Assembly: GCF_023065955.2 (NCBI RefSeq)
Contig: NW_026622874.1
Location: forward strand, 8,600,001-8,664,000
DNA length: 64,000 nucleotides
Origin: Ursus arctos
Lineage: Eukaryota; Chordata; Mammalia; Carnivora; Ursidae
Reading direction: 5' to 3'
The notes below the pieces were generated by a model. That model saw only the letters and a program-made list of their open reading frames with translations, was not told the origin of the DNA and made no database searches. Positions 43,266-56,610 of this stretch are shown here, one piece after another. Position numbers and translations under genes: made by a program. Each line of letters begins with the position of its first letter. The first letter of the stretch is position 1.

Positions 43266-46200
43266 TGTTCACCACTGTGTCCATGTGCCCAGAAGGTGAG
43301 TCCCAGACAGCGGACACCTGCCCTTGCCCGCTGCCCACTGTGTGCTCTCAAGAGCAGCGGCGGCTCCAGTGAGCGAGCTCTTTCCAGAAGGGGTATGGCA
43401 CAGATGAGCCACCATGGCCTCTTGCTGCTGGGACGGGACTGGCGTCTACGCTGAACCTGGATGGCCTCTGAGCAGAGCTCACTGGCTGAGGCCAAGGCTG
43501 ATTGGGGCATGTGGCTTGATCACCTGTCATCAAGGCTGGTGTTACTGCCGAGCAGCCACTCAGAGTGGAGGAAGTCATGTGCTGGTTCTGGAAGCTTCTG
43601 CCTGAGGCGGAACCTGTCACCCATATTCGTTGGCTCAAGCAAGTCCCTCAGCTGCACCTGAGCCTCATGGGGCCAAAACGAGCGCTCCTCCTCCTGTTAT
43701 TCCCTATTTCCCTACATGGGCAAGCAGGCCTCGGAGAGCCCGGGAGCTGTAGGCTGGGCCTTTGCACTGTCACTGTGGCAGGTGCCTGCCCCACATACCC
43801 TCATGCAGGAGTGAAAGGAAGAGAGGGCCTCGAGCCCCGTTTCCCCCGACACCCATGCATTGGTCGGCACCAGGCCTGGGGACAGCCGACGCTTGTGTCT
43901 TCCAGCCCAGAGGCCTTGGGGAAGGAATTCTGCAGACCTCAGGGCAAACCCTCTCTGCAGGCATCCTTGCGGGGTCCTGGCCCTACTCTGCTGCGGGTCA
44001 GGCTGGCCGGCTGTTTGGGAAGGCCAGACGCCCAGTGGTATGGGAGTGAGGCTCCAGGCACCTGGTCTGTTTGCCCCAGGACCGCATGTGGGCTTTGTGG
44101 TGGTGCCAGGGGAGGCCACGTATCTCCCTGCTGACCTGGTGAGCACCGCCTCTCTCCCTAACACCCCGCCGGCTGGCTTGAGGCCCACAGGCCCCGCAGA
44201 GACTCTGGTGCTGCTCGGTCCATGGGGACTGCAGTCCCTTTCTTGCAGCTCCCGCCAACCAGACAGAGTGCACTGGGTGTGGGGCTCGGTCCAGGGAAGC
44301 GAGCCCATGGCTTCTGGCCGGGGGTCCCATGGGGCAGTGTCACCCTATGCCCACTCTGCGCACGTCCACGACACTTGCTTCAAGACCCATCCACCCTGAC
44401 CTTCCTCCGGTCCCTTAGCCCATGGAGCCTGCTCTGCGCTGAGGGCGCTAACATTTCTGTGAATCGTGCTGTGAAATCCATGCAGAATTCGGTTCTCCAG
44501 GGGTTGCTGGCCATGCCTGAGTCGTAAAGGGCAGGTGTCGCAGTCTGCCCTCCGACCTGCTGGAGGCTCCACCCTGACTGTGGTTCAGATGAAGGGCAGA
44601 GAGCGTGAGGAGTCAGCGAGCGTCATGTCCAGGCCTGCAGCCCTCTGCTCTGTGGCACATCAGAATTGCCCATGGATATTAGAAGACGCAGGTGCCCGGG
44701 CCACATCCTGACCAGCAAAATCAGAACCTGTGCGGGAGGGACCCAGGCGTGAGTGCGTCTTCATGCTCTCCGCAGGCACGTGGGGACCCTGAGCCACACG
44801 CCACGTGCACGCGCATCACGCGGGGTCCTGCACAAGGGTGAGTGCTCCTCCCGTGGGGATTCTGGATTTCAAAAAGGCATGAAGTCGCACTGCCACCCAC
44901 CCACATACCTCACCTTGAATTACAAGGCGCTCGACATTTGGAACTTTCTGGAACTGCCCCGCACACAGGTTTCATGACTGCTGGCTACCTCCTCATGATA
45001 CCCGAGTCCCCCGTGATGCACAGGGCCCTGTTCAAGTACGCACGTGTGAATAAGTGGAGAGAACAGTGTGCATTTCAAAGCGCCGGAGTGTCCGTCCTTC
45101 AGATGTGCCCCTGGCTCGGACCCCAGTGCCGTCACCTACTGAAAACCACTGTCGTATCCACGGGGACAGCCCGAAGCCCACCTCCCAGGACGCCTGCCCC
45201 GGAGCCACGTGAGCTCAGAGCTCGCATCCTGCACCAGTGTATTGGGGGCAGCCCAGGTTGGGGAGCAGGGGGAAGGGCAGGGCTGGGGCCGCCGGGGGCA
45301 GGGGCTGCCGGGGGCAGGGAGAGAGAAAAGCTTCTGTGGCAGCAAGTTCCAATGGCCTCCCCTCTTGCTAATCCGAAATCTTAACAGTCTGAAACCAAAG
45401 CAAGTGGACCACCTCAGCTCCAGCTGTTTTTCAGGTCAGCCCCGTCCCAGCCCCCACTCCATCCCTGGTGGAGGAGGGGAGGGTCACCCCAGGCTACCAT
45501 GGCCTCCCCTTGCCCCCCTAGCCTTCTCCTGTCCCAGGGACTCCCTGTTCTGCCTCCCTGCTCTTGGGAGTCTCATGGGGCCTCCAGACTGACAGAGGGA
45601 CAGGAGTAGCTGCCTCCCTGGGAACTGGGGGCTGGGCTGCTCAGCTGCTGGGGCCACATGACAGAGGCAGCGGGGGATGCAGCCGCCATGGTTCTCTGCC
45701 AGCCTCGCAGGGGGCCTGCCCTGGGGTTCCGTGGGGCACCCCATTTCCCACTGTGTTTGCACTGTGTAGGCCAGGCTTTGGGAGAAGCCAGGGACGCCTG
45801 GCCTCCACGCCTGGACGGTGGCCTCTCTCTACGAGGTCCTGGGGCCGGGAACACGACTTTGGTTCTGACCTGAGGGGCGTCCAGGTCCTGTGGGGTCCAC
45901 AGGCTGCCCTGTCCCTCAGGAGCCCGCTGTCCGTGGCCTGAGGACAGACATCGAAAGCAATCACACTTGGCCCTGGAACGGCCCACTGTCCAGGTCGCAG
46001 GAAAGGCGGCTGCATCATTTGAACCCAAACACAGCCGGGGTGGTAAGACCCACCTGAGAATGCGGGGAAGCCCATACCTTCTTGGGGTGAGTGAGCGTGG
46101 TGGACAGAAGCCAGCAGCCTTTGCTGGTCCGGGCAGGGGCGGTGCTGGGGCTAGGGTGGCTCTTTCTCGGGGAAGCAGGGTCGGGGGACCTGGCACAGGG

Positions 46201-47229
46201 ACCAAGTGCTGCTGCCCCCTGGATCCTGTCCAGGATCTGCTTCCTGGGTGCTGGGGGTTCAAAGGACTCCACACTCCTGGCTTCACCTGCATGCCCTTGG
46301 CAAATGTACAAGACGACTAGCCCCGGGTCTCACTGGTGCGAGGCTGACGTTGGAGTGGAAGCCCCTCGGCCCCCAGGTCCCTGGCTTCTCTTCGTGCTAC
46401 CCCTGCAAACCTGGCCTGGAAGGGACTGGGGGACACTTCCGGCCTTCCTGCTGTGGGCCCAGAGAAGAGGCAGAGCAGGGTCCTTGTGCCACCAGTCAGG
46501 GTGTCCCTTCTTTCCAGTCGGAAAGAAACAGCTCATTCAGGAACCTCCCGTGCCCCGGCAGCCTCCTGATTATTCCTTCCAACCTGCCCCAGCCCCAGAG
46601 AAGGAAGAGCAGTCCATTCTCTCCGCTTCCTGCTTGACTCTGGATAACCATTTCCCAGAGTGGGGTGGATGCCAAGGGCCTGTGCCCATGAGAAAGCGGG
46701 GAGGGGGTCCTCAATGCCAATGGGCACCATGGTGGCGAGAAGGGGCCCAGGCCTACCTGAGGCAGGTGATCCCTGCCCATGTGCCTCTAAGAACGCACAG
46801 AGAGCACCTCACCCTTACATCTGATGGGAACCTCGACAGGAAGCTGACCGAGCCACCGGCCACCAGTCAGCGGACAAGAGGCAGGGCTGGCCGGGTGGAA
46901 GAGGCAGCAGGGGTGGACCGCGACCCCAGTGGGTGCAACGTCCCCAACAAACGGTCATTACAGAAAAACCACTGTGGGTCTTGGGTATTGTTTTTCAATT
47001 CCTGAGCATTATGAGACCCTCAGAATGAATATGAAACACACATGCGGCAGTATTCACATATGCAAGTAGCAAATACAAAACTGGAAAATGTGTATCTACT
47101 TTGATTAAGAACTAAACAAAGATTAACAGGCTAGTAAGTAATGGTGTCATGAGAGGTCATACAGCCCACTAAAATCAACACAATATCAAGGAATCGTTAA
47201 CCATTTTTTAAAAATGACTTCATTATGGT
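43266..47229. other. Intergenic DNA with a MER5-like element and G-rich tracts
   Basis: 44650-44760 carries a MER5-type hAT remnant ('cacatcagaattgcccatgg...aatcagaacctgtgcgggaggg'). 45255-45325 is very G-rich (GGGGGAAGGGCAGGG, then two CCGGGGGCAGGG units), a G-quadruplex candidate. 46960-47225 is AT-rich unique DNA. Open frames reach 304 codons (46091-47005) but are chance-like. No gene is supported. Confidence 0.45.
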
Positions 47230-47420
47230 GGGTTTATCTCATGGAAAAAACCCTGTACTCCGAGCTTGGCACTTTGTCAACTGAATGACCAAGTCCCTCA
47301 GCCTGGGTTTCACCATCATCTGTGAAGAGGGGAAAATATCTGCCCAGATTACATCAACCATTCATTGTCTTTTTGTCCACTTACTCACTCAACACTTGGC
47401 AGACGTCCTATAGTGCAGGT
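47230..47420 (+). repeat. MIR SINE remnant
   Basis: The pattern 'ccgagcttggcactttgtcaactgaatgaccaagtcc' followed by 'cctgggtttcaccatcatctgtgaagagggga' (47260-47340) is a diverged MIR core. Confidence 0.6.
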
Positions 47421-50400
47421 TGATTCAATTTAAATGACGAGCACGTACAGGTGACTCCAGGAACACCCCAAGAATATAGTGGATGAGACAGTGATGCGAC
47501 TTCTGGAACACAAGACAATGCCACTTAATTAAAGCACAGCGATATCCCAGGGAGCTGGACGGACTAGAGAGGGATGAAGTCTTGATTATTTTGTAGTATT
47601 TGCACAAACACCCACACTGGAGACCCCGCACGTGCACACCCACGTTCTCTACACCACACCCACCCACTGCCACAGTGGCAGACGCACAGACGGCGTCAGT
47701 GTGACGCGGAGCTGGCGAACAACCTCTGTGTGCTCTCGTGAGGACAGAGGAGCCCCAGATGGGGCTGTGCTCTCGGCACAGGAGCATCTCATGTGTCTTA
47801 TCCGCCGAGTCCTTGCTGCCCTGTGAGGACGGTATCACCAACTTCAGTGTATAGGTGCAGAAGCTGAGGGCCTGCTCTTCAGCCCGGGTCTTCCAAATCC
47901 TTCCATCTTTTGTTCACACCAGGAGATTCTAAAATGCTCACGACATCGAACCCTCGTCCCAACACCTTCATATCTCCCACTTGAACAGAAGTCTTCTCGT
48001 GCAGTTACCTGCTTTACAAACCCATTTTCCTTGGAGGGCTTCAGCTCTGCTTCTTAAGGGCAGAAGCTTCCTGAAGGCAGAGGCTGTAGGTAGTCAGAGG
48101 CGGTCCTCCAGGCCCTGCACGCCATGGTGCTCAGTGAGGCCATGTTGCTCTGGAGTGCCACAGAGGCTCTGCATCTCTAGGAGGTAGTCTAGCGAGGGAG
48201 ACAGGTAATCAGGCGATTGTAACACCGGGCGGAGGACGCTGACCGCAAGCCAGTGCCAGAGAGACCCCAGGGCGGTTTTCTGTGGTCCCTCAGGACGCCA
48301 CACTGCATGAAGGACCCATCTGCCTGTTTCTCCCAAGACCCAAGTATGACACCAAAACACAAAGAACAGAAAGCCCTCCCTCCCCCTCTGAAGGGGCTCA
48401 AGAATCAAGATGAGTTCTCCCACCCTGGGTGGTTTGTAACAATCAATCCACAGACGAGAAAAATCAGTTTTTGTTTCCAGGGCAGATCTGTCCCTAAATT
48501 GTTTTCCGAGTCACAGTGATTTAGATGAGGGACAGAATTTCATCCCCAAGTTTGCTTTTTCTCACCTCTGCTTTCTCTTGGGTGGTCAAGTGCTGTGAGA
48601 TTTGTCATGATTGGTGAGGAAGCGCCCACTGAAGCGAAGTCCCCCTGCCTGCCATTCAAAGCCTGGGCTCTGTGACAGAAATATCCAACCGCTCACGATC
48701 ATCCAGTCCCTCTCTCTCCCCATCCGGCACGCACACTGTCCCAGAAACTGAAGGTCAAGGTCCAATTATGGGAAGGAACAGACACCTGGATGTCAGTCTG
48801 AGTGAGGGCTGAGATTCCGTGCTCCCAAAGCCTTCTCTGGATCTCTGCATGAGCGACTCTGCTAAAGGAAAGACAAGCTGTGGCTTCGTACCCCCACCCC
48901 CGAAGGTGCCACTGTGTGTGGCCCGCAACTGCTGCCCAGACACAGGAACTAGAGGTCGCCAGTGGGCCCCAGAGCTGCCCAAGGGGGGTAATGGGCTTGA
49001 GTGGGAAGCAGCCCACAAAATTCACATTTAGGACCCTTTAAAAATAGATGCTGTCTTACTATTCTCAACTAGTATTTAAGCATCTGGTAAGGTTTTGCCT
49101 CGAGATGCCCCACCAGGACTGCTCTGCGGCGGCAAGGTGGGAGCGAGGTGGGAGCTCGCAGCGGGGTCTCGAACTCTGGAGCTTGGCTTCCTTGTGCAGG
49201 CTAAACAGGCCCTTATAATCTCTTTCAGACTGATTCACTTAGCAAATCCTTTCCCCTTTAAATGCAGAAAGCTGAAGTCGAGTTCACTGATCAAAAATGT
49301 CCAATGAGTGGATAAAGGCTGAGCTGTCACTTTGTCACAAATTAAAACCAGATCCTGTAGGAATCTTGCTAGGCTCCAAAGACAAACATCTCTGCTGAAA
49401 ACAGTCCACCCTTCACATTTTAGGGCGGCACAGATCACGTTCTATAAAGTTATGTGGAAAAAATGCGAGTAGGACGGCAAACATCAAAGTTTAGCTATTC
49501 CGGTTGATTTGAGCACAGGAAGTGTAGCCTCCACATCACCAGGAGTCCCAGGCGGGGCTCCCACCCTCACACACAGCAGGCACCAAAGTCAGGACTCGCG
49601 TCCCATTTCTGGTGTCTGGTGGGAACAGTGGGGGCGCTGACCGGTAAACCAACGTTGGCTTAAATCCCCGAGCACAGCTCCTCATAACCACCTGGGCCAC
49701 TGACTGACCGTCTTACTCAAATTCAAAGTAGATGGTTCTCCAGGTTACTGAGTGTCCGGCCAGGAAGAGCGCTCCTGAGTGCAGAACATCACTGCTTTGC
49801 TCCCTGCCCTCCCCCAAACAGCGAGCCGCCCCAGATCTCAGGGGGGCCTTGCTGATATGCCACGGACACCCGTCAGTCCCCAATAGCAAGCTGCCGCTGC
49901 CGTGCTCACGCACACTGAGTGCTCAGGGGAGTGGGGGGGGGAGCACCACACTGACCCTCGTCACACGCTGTGCTTTCTAAAGTTTATGAGAGCAGAAGTT
50001 ATACTCTTGGGGCTTGTTTTTTTTTTTTCATGAAAAATCCAAAATTTGGGCAGTTAAAGCACTGTTAAGAACAAAAGACACAAGATTCTACCAACCAACC
50101 ATGGATAATCACTACTTACCTTTTTCCTGTATTTTTATAGGAAATATAACGTATATTTATAGGAAATGAAACACTGAAGAAAGTGGCTATTTTACAAAAA
50201 ACACTGCAGAGTAATATGACAATTGGACGTAACAAACTAAATGCCAACATACATTCTGGAAAGATCCATGATGGTATAAAGGGTATTTGAACATGATAGT
50301 TTCTTCCGTATATAAAAAAAAAATCCCCTCATGACTTCAACAAATTTCATGTTCACAGCTGTGTCTGAATCTTATGAAAAAAAAATCCAGTTGAGTCTTA

Positions 50401-50824
50401 GGAATTTTTTTTACATGGACTTAATTTTTTTCTTTTAAAATGGCTCTCCTCGTTAAAGAGAAAAGCCACAGCTGTTTTCAGTCGTGGTTCCCTGGTATTT
50501 CGTTCAGAAACTGTCCTAACTGCTGGTGGGAAGATGGTTTCCATGGGAGACCCGGTGAATCAGGAACATCTCCCGACCCTCTGTAAGACCCCATCTTCAA
50601 ACCGCCCGCGGCAATCAGTTCACACCGAGAATGATGCAGAATGGAGCAGGGATAGCCATGCGGTGCTTCTCTGACACGCTTTGTGCTTGCGCCTGTCCTG
50701 CTTTTCCATCAACCAGAGATGTAAGACGTGACCCTGCAGGGAAGAAGTCAGGGACGGATCTGGGAACACGGGCTCGAACTGGAAAGTACGTTCTGTCGTA
50801 AGGACGGATGGTGCGGAAATACAG
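47421..50824. other. Intergenic DNA, partly AT-rich
   Basis: Possible reversed MIR at about 47815-47900. 50000-50450 is AT-rich with A and T runs and no recognised repeat. No gene-like frame is found. Confidence 0.45.
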
Positions 50825-50843
50825 CCCCCCCCCCCCCCCCCCC
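50825..50843. repeat. Poly(C) run of 19 bases
   Basis: Nineteen consecutive C (G on the minus strand). Long C/G homopolymers are unstable in replication and prone to assembly error, so the exact count should be treated as uncertain. Confidence 0.95.
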
Positions 50844-53006
50844 GCAAGCTATAAGTATTTCACAGGGAAAGGGCTCTTTCCCCTTTGTGTAACTCAACCT
50901 CTTACCTGCTTTGCAATTCTCTACAAGAGGACAGTGGATGGAATTTCTCTGTGAGGCAAAACTAGAAACAGGGGCCCTTCGTTGCCTGGTAATGAGTAAT
51001 TAAAAAAAAAAAAAGAGAGATTTCTAGTTCCAGCTACCAAATTCTTTAAAGAATTCCTGCATGAAAAACACAGTCAGTTCAAAGCCCGAAGTCAGAAGCT
51101 GTGACCCACGTGGGTTTACGGCCACACTCAAGGTTGGGGGTAATGAGGCAGAGCAGCAGAAAGACGGGCCCGCGGTTCCTGGAGCTGGAACAGGTGCGGC
51201 AGGCGGGCGGCTGAGCCGGCTGAGGGCCCGGGCGGACAGAGGACCCCTCCCTCCTTGGCTCGCTCTCTCTGATCTTATTTTCTCGGCACCGCTGACATTG
51301 TGTCAGGGAAGACTGTTCGGAAGTGTGTCTCTGATCACCCTTAAACTCAGTCTGTGTCCGTGCCAGCATAAAGCTGCTTTGGGTCACCAGACTTCCACTA
51401 GCCAACTTCACGGTTACACGTTTCAGAGGAAAAACAAGGAGTCCTATTTTCAAGTGTTCTCTGTCCTGCGCTCTTCCTCTAACAGAGCTGAGTGCACCAG
51501 GAATGGACGCGGGGTCCTCAGCCTCGGGGTGGACGACTAACCCACTCCCACAGGCGGCTCAGCAGCAGCTCACGCCAGGCCTAGCGGGTGGGTTACCTCC
51601 ACGCTGTGTGAGGCTCGGCGGTGACGTCTGTGCCACACAGTACTTCCGTCCCCAAGAGAACAGACAGGAGCACCATCCGGTCCCCTCTTCGGGGCCTCCA
51701 TGCGGGCAGGGGTTGTCCGGAGGCACTCAGTCAGAATGGCTTAAAAGCTGGGGGCGGGAGGAGGAAAATTGGAGGGAGCAGGGACGTCGTGGGAGGACGT
51801 CTCCAGGGACACCACATGGCAGGAAGATCAGAGGCATGTGTTTTCACTTCAGGGAACAAAAGGACCACCGGGTAGAAAAGCTACAGGATAACAGACTGCC
51901 GTCAGCAAGGGAGTCAGGTAGTGAGTCCCTTATCCCCGAACAACGAAGAAGCTGGAATGCTACTTAATAGAAATGTGTTAGAGTCAGGGAACCATAAGGT
52001 CCCTTCCAACTCCTGACAGCATTTTTCAGGCCCTAGAATAATATTCAGATCCAATTTGGAAAACTTCTCAAAAAATAGGCAATACTGCTTTTGGAAAGAA
52101 CACTGTATTTAAAAACATTTCCACCCGCTCTCTTGGGAGGACCAAACTAGAGGCAGAATGGGAGGGACGCGGGTTCAGTGGTCAGGGTGTTAGCGGCACC
52201 AGGAGCCCCCCCACCCCCATCCTGTACCTCAGGCCCCAGTCTGACGGCGGAGGGAGTGGAGTTTCATGGGACACCCCCACCCCGAAAGCTTCCAGGGCCC
52301 GCGGGCTGTCTCCCCTGTGCCTATCCATGTGCACCCAACCCCAGCAAGTGCAGTGCTGTTCTCTCTGGGCACTAACATACTCGTGGCCTGACATGGGACG
52401 CCGCGCTCGCCATCTGGGTGACCTGATGTGAGACCTGAAGGCCCGTGGGTTTTGGCTAGTGTGGAAAGACCCTGATTTACATCTAAATGAGTCACTGGCT
52501 TCATGTAAGTTCTACTCATGCAGATAGGCAGAAAGCACCATTAATATGCGTGGCAATTAACATAAATTTTACTGTTGTATAGTCCCTGGATCCCAACGGA
52601 AGTGTCTCTATCAGGATCAGTGTTTATGTTTGGCGATCAAAAGTCCTAACCACTGCACCCGAGTCAGGGTATCAGGTGAGCAGCGCTTCCAGAAGCTTCT
52701 GACTCTGCACCTGGGACTCGCTGCTATGGCACAGCAGAGACGCTGACCAGCACTCGTCAAGCCAGATATCAAGATAAAAATAAGACCTGTTTGAACTTTG
52801 TACTTTTTGAAAATATAAAATCCAATCATCAGCCAACATGATATGTGAGTGTGTTGACTGTTCATATAGGAAATAAAAATAGCCCATGATTTTTTAACAA
52901 CGCGAAGCCTGTTTCTGCATTTTGCGGCTCCCTTTCCAAACTTCTGGATTTTACTTCCATTTCAAAGGAACGATTGAGAGGCACTGGTTCTGAAATTAAC
53001 ACTATA
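50844..53006. other. Intergenic DNA downstream of DISP1
   Basis: Mixed composition; 52480-53006 is AT-richer. No gene is recognised. From 50000 to 53000 the minus strand shows no canonical AATAAA other than the pair at the DISP1 stop codon, so it is unclear whether any of this is DISP1 3' UTR. Confidence 0.45.
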
Positions 53007-53012
53007 TTTATT
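53007..53012 (-). terminator. DISP1: DISP1 polyadenylation hexamer AATAAA overlapping the stop codon
   Basis: On the minus strand the stop codon TAA (53013-53011) runs into TAAAT, so AATAAA occupies 53012-53007. Another AATAAA (53026-53021) lies inside the last codons (Leu-Ile-Lys). No other canonical hexamer is seen for about 3 kb downstream, which makes a very short 3' UTR possible. Confidence 0.5.
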
Positions 53013-56000
53013 AAAGTGTTTTTATTAACAAACTTTCACCAGAAAGTTCCGAGTGTGTCAGCACAGGGGGACCGCTGGCTTCACACTCTGGCATCTGACG
53101 GCCCGCAGAACCGCACGTCACCCGGACCCCTCGGCCACAGCTCTGGGGGTCGTTAGCGCAGCACCGAGTGTCCCCCGTGCAACGGTTAAATATGGGTTTT
53201 GGTTCATTCTGATTTAAATGTTCAGAGTCCTGTGATGGGCATGGCTCTGCTTTCCTTTCCGCCTCGTCTGCCTGAGCCCCCGGACCCAAGTCCTTGTTCC
53301 CGGCCCTTCCGCTGCCCTCCATGTTCCCAAGGTCTCTGTTTCTGGAGAGTCCCCTTTGGCCGTTCTCGGGATCACAGTTCGGTTTTTGTAAGGACCCGGG
53401 ACTTCTGTGGACAAAGGACGGTGGCTCTGGCGTCTGTGGACCAGGCTCTTCCACGCCCTGGACGTTGTGGGAGCTGGCCTTGCCAACTTTCTCCTGGGCC
53501 TGCATGTGCTGCACCGGGTGTAGGAAGAGGCCCGTGGGCAGAGGACTCTGCGCTCCCGGCCGTCTGGCTCTGGCCTGCAGGCAGGGGCAGTGGCGGATGT
53601 GCGGGACGGCACACACGAAGCCTTCGGGGGCCTGCTGTGCGGCCTGCAGGGGCACCACGCCCTTCTGCACGTGCACGAAGCTGCTGGCGGCAGTGGCGGC
53701 GCATCGGGGGCACAGGCTGTCGCCCACCTGTGGGCAGGCGTGCGGGCCGGGGCTCAATTGTCTGTAGGTGTTTGGGCAATGACATCTCTGATTCAGAGAG
53801 AAGAAGTGACACAGGCTGTGCTGCTCGAGAGCGGGCGGAAACGAGGCGGAGCTGGTTTCGGGTTTGGAGCTTGGACTGTAAGCGGCACGCAAGGGCAGCC
53901 CTAGACTCTTGGCCTGGCTGCCGAAAAACTCAGAGCAGATGTGGGTCTCCTCATAAGCCGCCTTCTCAGATGCGGTGCAGCTGTGGGACGCCAGAGGCTC
54001 TAATTCATAGAACTCATGCTCCACGTTGGATTTCTGGGCCCTGGGGTCTAAATGATAAGCATTCACGGCCCGTGGTTTGCTCTGTCCCTTGTCGGCAGGG
54101 GTCGCGGACAGGGCGTGAGAGAAGGCACTGCACTGCAGCTTCCTGGGTAGCGGAATCTGCCCACAGGTGCCCTGCGGCCCGAGGCAGCGGCACATGCACT
54201 GGAAAAAGAAGGTGGCAAAGGCCCAGCTGACGCCCATGATGAGCATCATGAAGGTGCCCAGCTGGGTGTACGCCAGAACCGTGGACGGCATCATCATGGC
54301 CCCAGCCACAAAGGTGGTCAGCGCGGCCATGGCAATGGCAGAGCCCATGCGGCTCAGGGAGAAGATCACCTTCCCCTCCCGGTCGGCGTCTGGGGCCAGG
54401 CGGTAAGCGACCCCGTAGTGCACGGCAAAGTCCACGGACAGGCCGACGGCCACTGAGATGATGACAGACTCCAGGACGTTCAGCTCCCAGCCCAGCAGGA
54501 CGAGAGAGCCGACGGTGACAAATATGGTGCCGGCGATGGAGATGATGGCGTACAGGCTAATGATGACGTTCCAGGTGGTGAGCAGCATGACACTGAAGGC
54601 CACGGCCACGGACAGCCCCATGGCGATGAGCGTGCCGTCGGAGAGGCTGTCCTGAAGGTCGTAGAACTCCAGATTGCTGACGAACCAGCCGTTGCTGAGG
54701 CCCTCGGGGGCCGAGCGCAGCTCCCGGGAGATCCAGGCGTCCACCTCCTTATAGAACTGGTGCATCTTCTCATAGGCCAGCGTGAAGAGGTAGGTGCTCT
54801 GGAACTCCAGCACCACCGCGCGGATGGTGTCATTGACGTCAAACCGCGGCCCTGGAGTCTTGCTGTCCAGATGGTAGCCCGTGCTCCTCTCCAGCTCCAT
54901 GATGGCCCTCTTGATGCACAGCTCGAAGATCTCCTGCTTGTAGGGGAAGCTCCAGCGCCGGCAGCACAGGTACAGGGCGGGCTCGTCGCAGTCCTGGTTC
55001 TCCATCCACTGCTTGAACGTCTCGATGAAGCAGCTCGTGAAGTCCTGCTCTTCCGTCTGCTGGAAGAAAGTCTGGTTTCGCAGTTTCTGACAGAAGTGCA
55101 AGATCCAGACCTGCGAAGCCGGGCTTGCGATGTTAAAGCTGCCGTCCAACGCCAGCTTCCCTTTACTCTTGGGGTTCAGGGGGTCGCCGTTGTCTTCTGG
55201 GGACACTCCCCAGACCACGGTGATGGGCATGTGCAGCTCCTCCCCACGGTGGACACGCTCAAACATGAAGAGCTTCTTGTACTCGGCATCGTAGCGCTCG
55301 AAGGGGTGGGAGGGCCTGAACAGCTGAAACTCGGACAGCTCCAGGGAGGGCAGCTTCATCTTGGGGTTCACGCACACGACGTAGGCCCCGCCCACGGTCA
55401 GGGCCAGGAACCACAGCAGCCAAAGGTAGCGGAACTTAATGACAACGCACGGCAACACCTTCTCAAAGAAAATGCGCGAGGCTTCTGAAACGGCAAACAG
55501 TGCTTTGTGGCACGTCCGGCGGGCCACCGTCCAGCAGCTCTTGCCCTCGCAGGCCTGCTGCGGTGGCTTCTTGAAGCAGCTGAACATGTTGAGGAGGTAG
55601 CGCTCGTGCAGGACGACAACGGCTGGGAGCCACGTGACCATCAGCACGTAGTTCACCAGGATGGCGGTCCCCGCGTACACACCGAAGCAGCGGATGGCGG
55701 TGATGTTGCTCACGTAGTTGGCGTAGAAGGCGGCGGCCGTGGTGAAGCTGGTGACGAACATGGACAGCGCTGCGTGCTGCAGAGTGATGCCCACCGTCTC
55801 CGCGGTCGCCGCGTGCGGCCGGTCGAACTTGGTGTAGCTCCACACGTCACACAGGACGAACGCGTCATCCGCGCCAATTCCAACCAGAATAACAAGCGCG
55901 GTGAGATTCATGAAAGGGAAGAACTCAAAGTTGAACACGACGCGGTAGAGGAAATAGGAGACGATGAGGGAGCTGATGACGGCAAACATGGTCATCAGCG

Positions 56001-56595
56001 TGATGAACAGGGACCTGGTGTAGGCGCACATGACCAGGAGGACCAGCAGGACCGCGATGGCCGGGTACGCAGTGTCCGTCAGGAGATAGTCCTGGAACAG
56101 GCTGTGCTTGATGCCGAACTCGATGCCGGCGACTGTGGTGACGCCGTCTGAGCCATTCCAGTGCTCAAAGTTGTCCAGGTAAATGTCCATCATGCTCTCC
56201 CCCTTCTCCGTGGGAGAGAAGAGCATGCTGTACTTGAGAGTCGGTGCGGCGGGGTCGACTACCTTTGGGGTCAGGAAGTCCTTGTCCACCAGGTAGTGTA
56301 GGATCTGGTAGACGGCGTTGTACTTGGTGCACTTGCGTGGCACGCCCGTGCACTTGAGCTGCCCCTTCCTCCTGGCGCCCGCGTCCCAGCAGTCGGGCTC
56401 CAGGGTGCCATTGTGATAGTGCTTGACGCACGCCCGCAGCAGCTTCAGGGTGTGAGACACGTCTCGCTCCACGATCTTCTGGCAGGACGACCTGTTGTTG
56501 AGGATGGCGATATAGTTCCCCAGCGTCCAGCTGGGGCAGCAGGACGCGGCCGTGGTCCTCTGGCACAGGTCGCCAAACTGCGCGTGGGATCTAAT
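53011..56595 (-). CDS. DISP1: Dispatched homolog 1, last coding exon (C-terminal 1,194 residues)
   Basis: DISP1 is a 12-span RND-family transporter that releases cholesterol-modified Hedgehog proteins from producing cells, using a sodium gradient. The exon opens in phase 0 right after a CTGCAG acceptor with Ile-Arg-Ser-His, and the frame stays open to TAA at 53011. In order it encodes: the end of the first extracellular loop; a sterol-sensing domain with spans from about exon residue 175; the RND motif GIGADDAF (55864-55881); span 7; the large second extracellular loop; spans 8-12 with GLSVDF (54430-54444); and a long Cys/Pro-containing cytoplasmic tail ending [10 protein letters not shown]. 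Both acidic transport motifs are intact. The protein agrees closely with mammalian DISP1 (about 1,524 residues), so about 330 N-terminal residues are encoded upstream. The exon is strikingly CpG- and GC3-rich at its 5' end. Confidence 0.97.
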   Translation of the reverse strand: MRSHAQFGDLCQRTTAASCCPSWTLGNYIAILNNRSSCQKIVERDVSHTLKLLRACVKHYHNGTLEPDCWDAGARRKGQLKCTGVPRKCTKYNAVYQILHYLVDKDFLTPKVVDPAAPTLKYSMLFSPTEKGESMMDIYLDNFEHWNGSDGVTTVAGIEFGIKHSLFQDYLLTDTAYPAIAVLLVLLVMCAYTRSLFITLMTMFAVISSLIVSYFLYRVVFNFEFFPFMNLTALVILVGIGADDAFVLCDVWSYTKFDRPHAATAETVGITLQHAALSMFVTSFTTAAAFYANYVSNITAIRCFGVYAGTAILVNYVLMVTWLPAVVVLHERYLLNMFSCFKKPPQQACEGKSCWTVARRTCHKALFAVSEASRIFFEKVLPCVVIKFRYLWLLWFLALTVGGAYVVCVNPKMKLPSLELSEFQLFRPSHPFERYDAEYKKLFMFERVHRGEELHMPITVVWGVSPEDNGDPLNPKSKGKLALDGSFNIASPASQVWILHFCQKLRNQTFFQQTEEQDFTSCFIETFKQWMENQDCDEPALYLCCRRWSFPYKQEIFELCIKRAIMELERSTGYHLDSKTPGPRFDVNDTIRAVVLEFQSTYLFTLAYEKMHQFYKEVDAWISRELRSAPEGLSNGWFVSNLEFYDLQDSLSDGTLIAMGLSVAVAFSVMLLTTWNVIISLYAIISIAGTIFVTVGSLVLLGWELNVLESVIISVAVGLSVDFAVHYGVAYRLAPDADREGKVIFSLSRMGSAIAMAALTTFVAGAMMMPSTVLAYTQLGTFMMLIMGVSWAFATFFFQCMCRCLGPQGTCGQIPLPRKLQCSAFSHALSATPADKGQSKPRAVNAYHLDPRAQKSNVEHEFYELEPLASHSCTASEKAAYEETHICSEFFGSQAKSLGLPLRAAYSPSSKPETSSASFPPALEQHSLCHFFSLNQRCHCPNTYRQLSPGPHACPQVGDSLCPRCAATAASSFVHVQKGVVPLQAAQQAPEGFVCAVPHIRHCPCLQARARRPGAQSPLPTGLFLHPVQHMQAQEKVGKASSHNVQGVEEPGPQTPEPPSFVHRSPGSLQKPNCDPENGQRGLSRNRDLGNMEGSGRAGNKDLGPGAQADEAERKAEPCPSQDSEHLNQNEPKPIFNRCTGDTRCCANDPQSCGRGVRVTCGSAGRQMPECEASGPPVLTHSELSGESLLIKTL

Positions 56596-56610
56596 CTGCA
56601 GAGAGAGACA
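56596..56610 (-). other. DISP1: Splice acceptor of the DISP1 last exon
   Basis: Read on the minus strand: a CT tract and then TGCAG immediately before ATTAGATCC. The join to the 62788 exon is phase 0 and gives Asn-Ser-Arg then Ile-Arg-Ser-His, as in other mammals. Confidence 0.9.

Noticed and set aside
53199..55488. Open frames of 343 and 242 codons on the + strand opposite the DISP1 exon
   Set aside because: Mirror frames of a GC3-rich coding exon. The minus-strand product is unmistakably DISP1, and the plus frames have no known domain.
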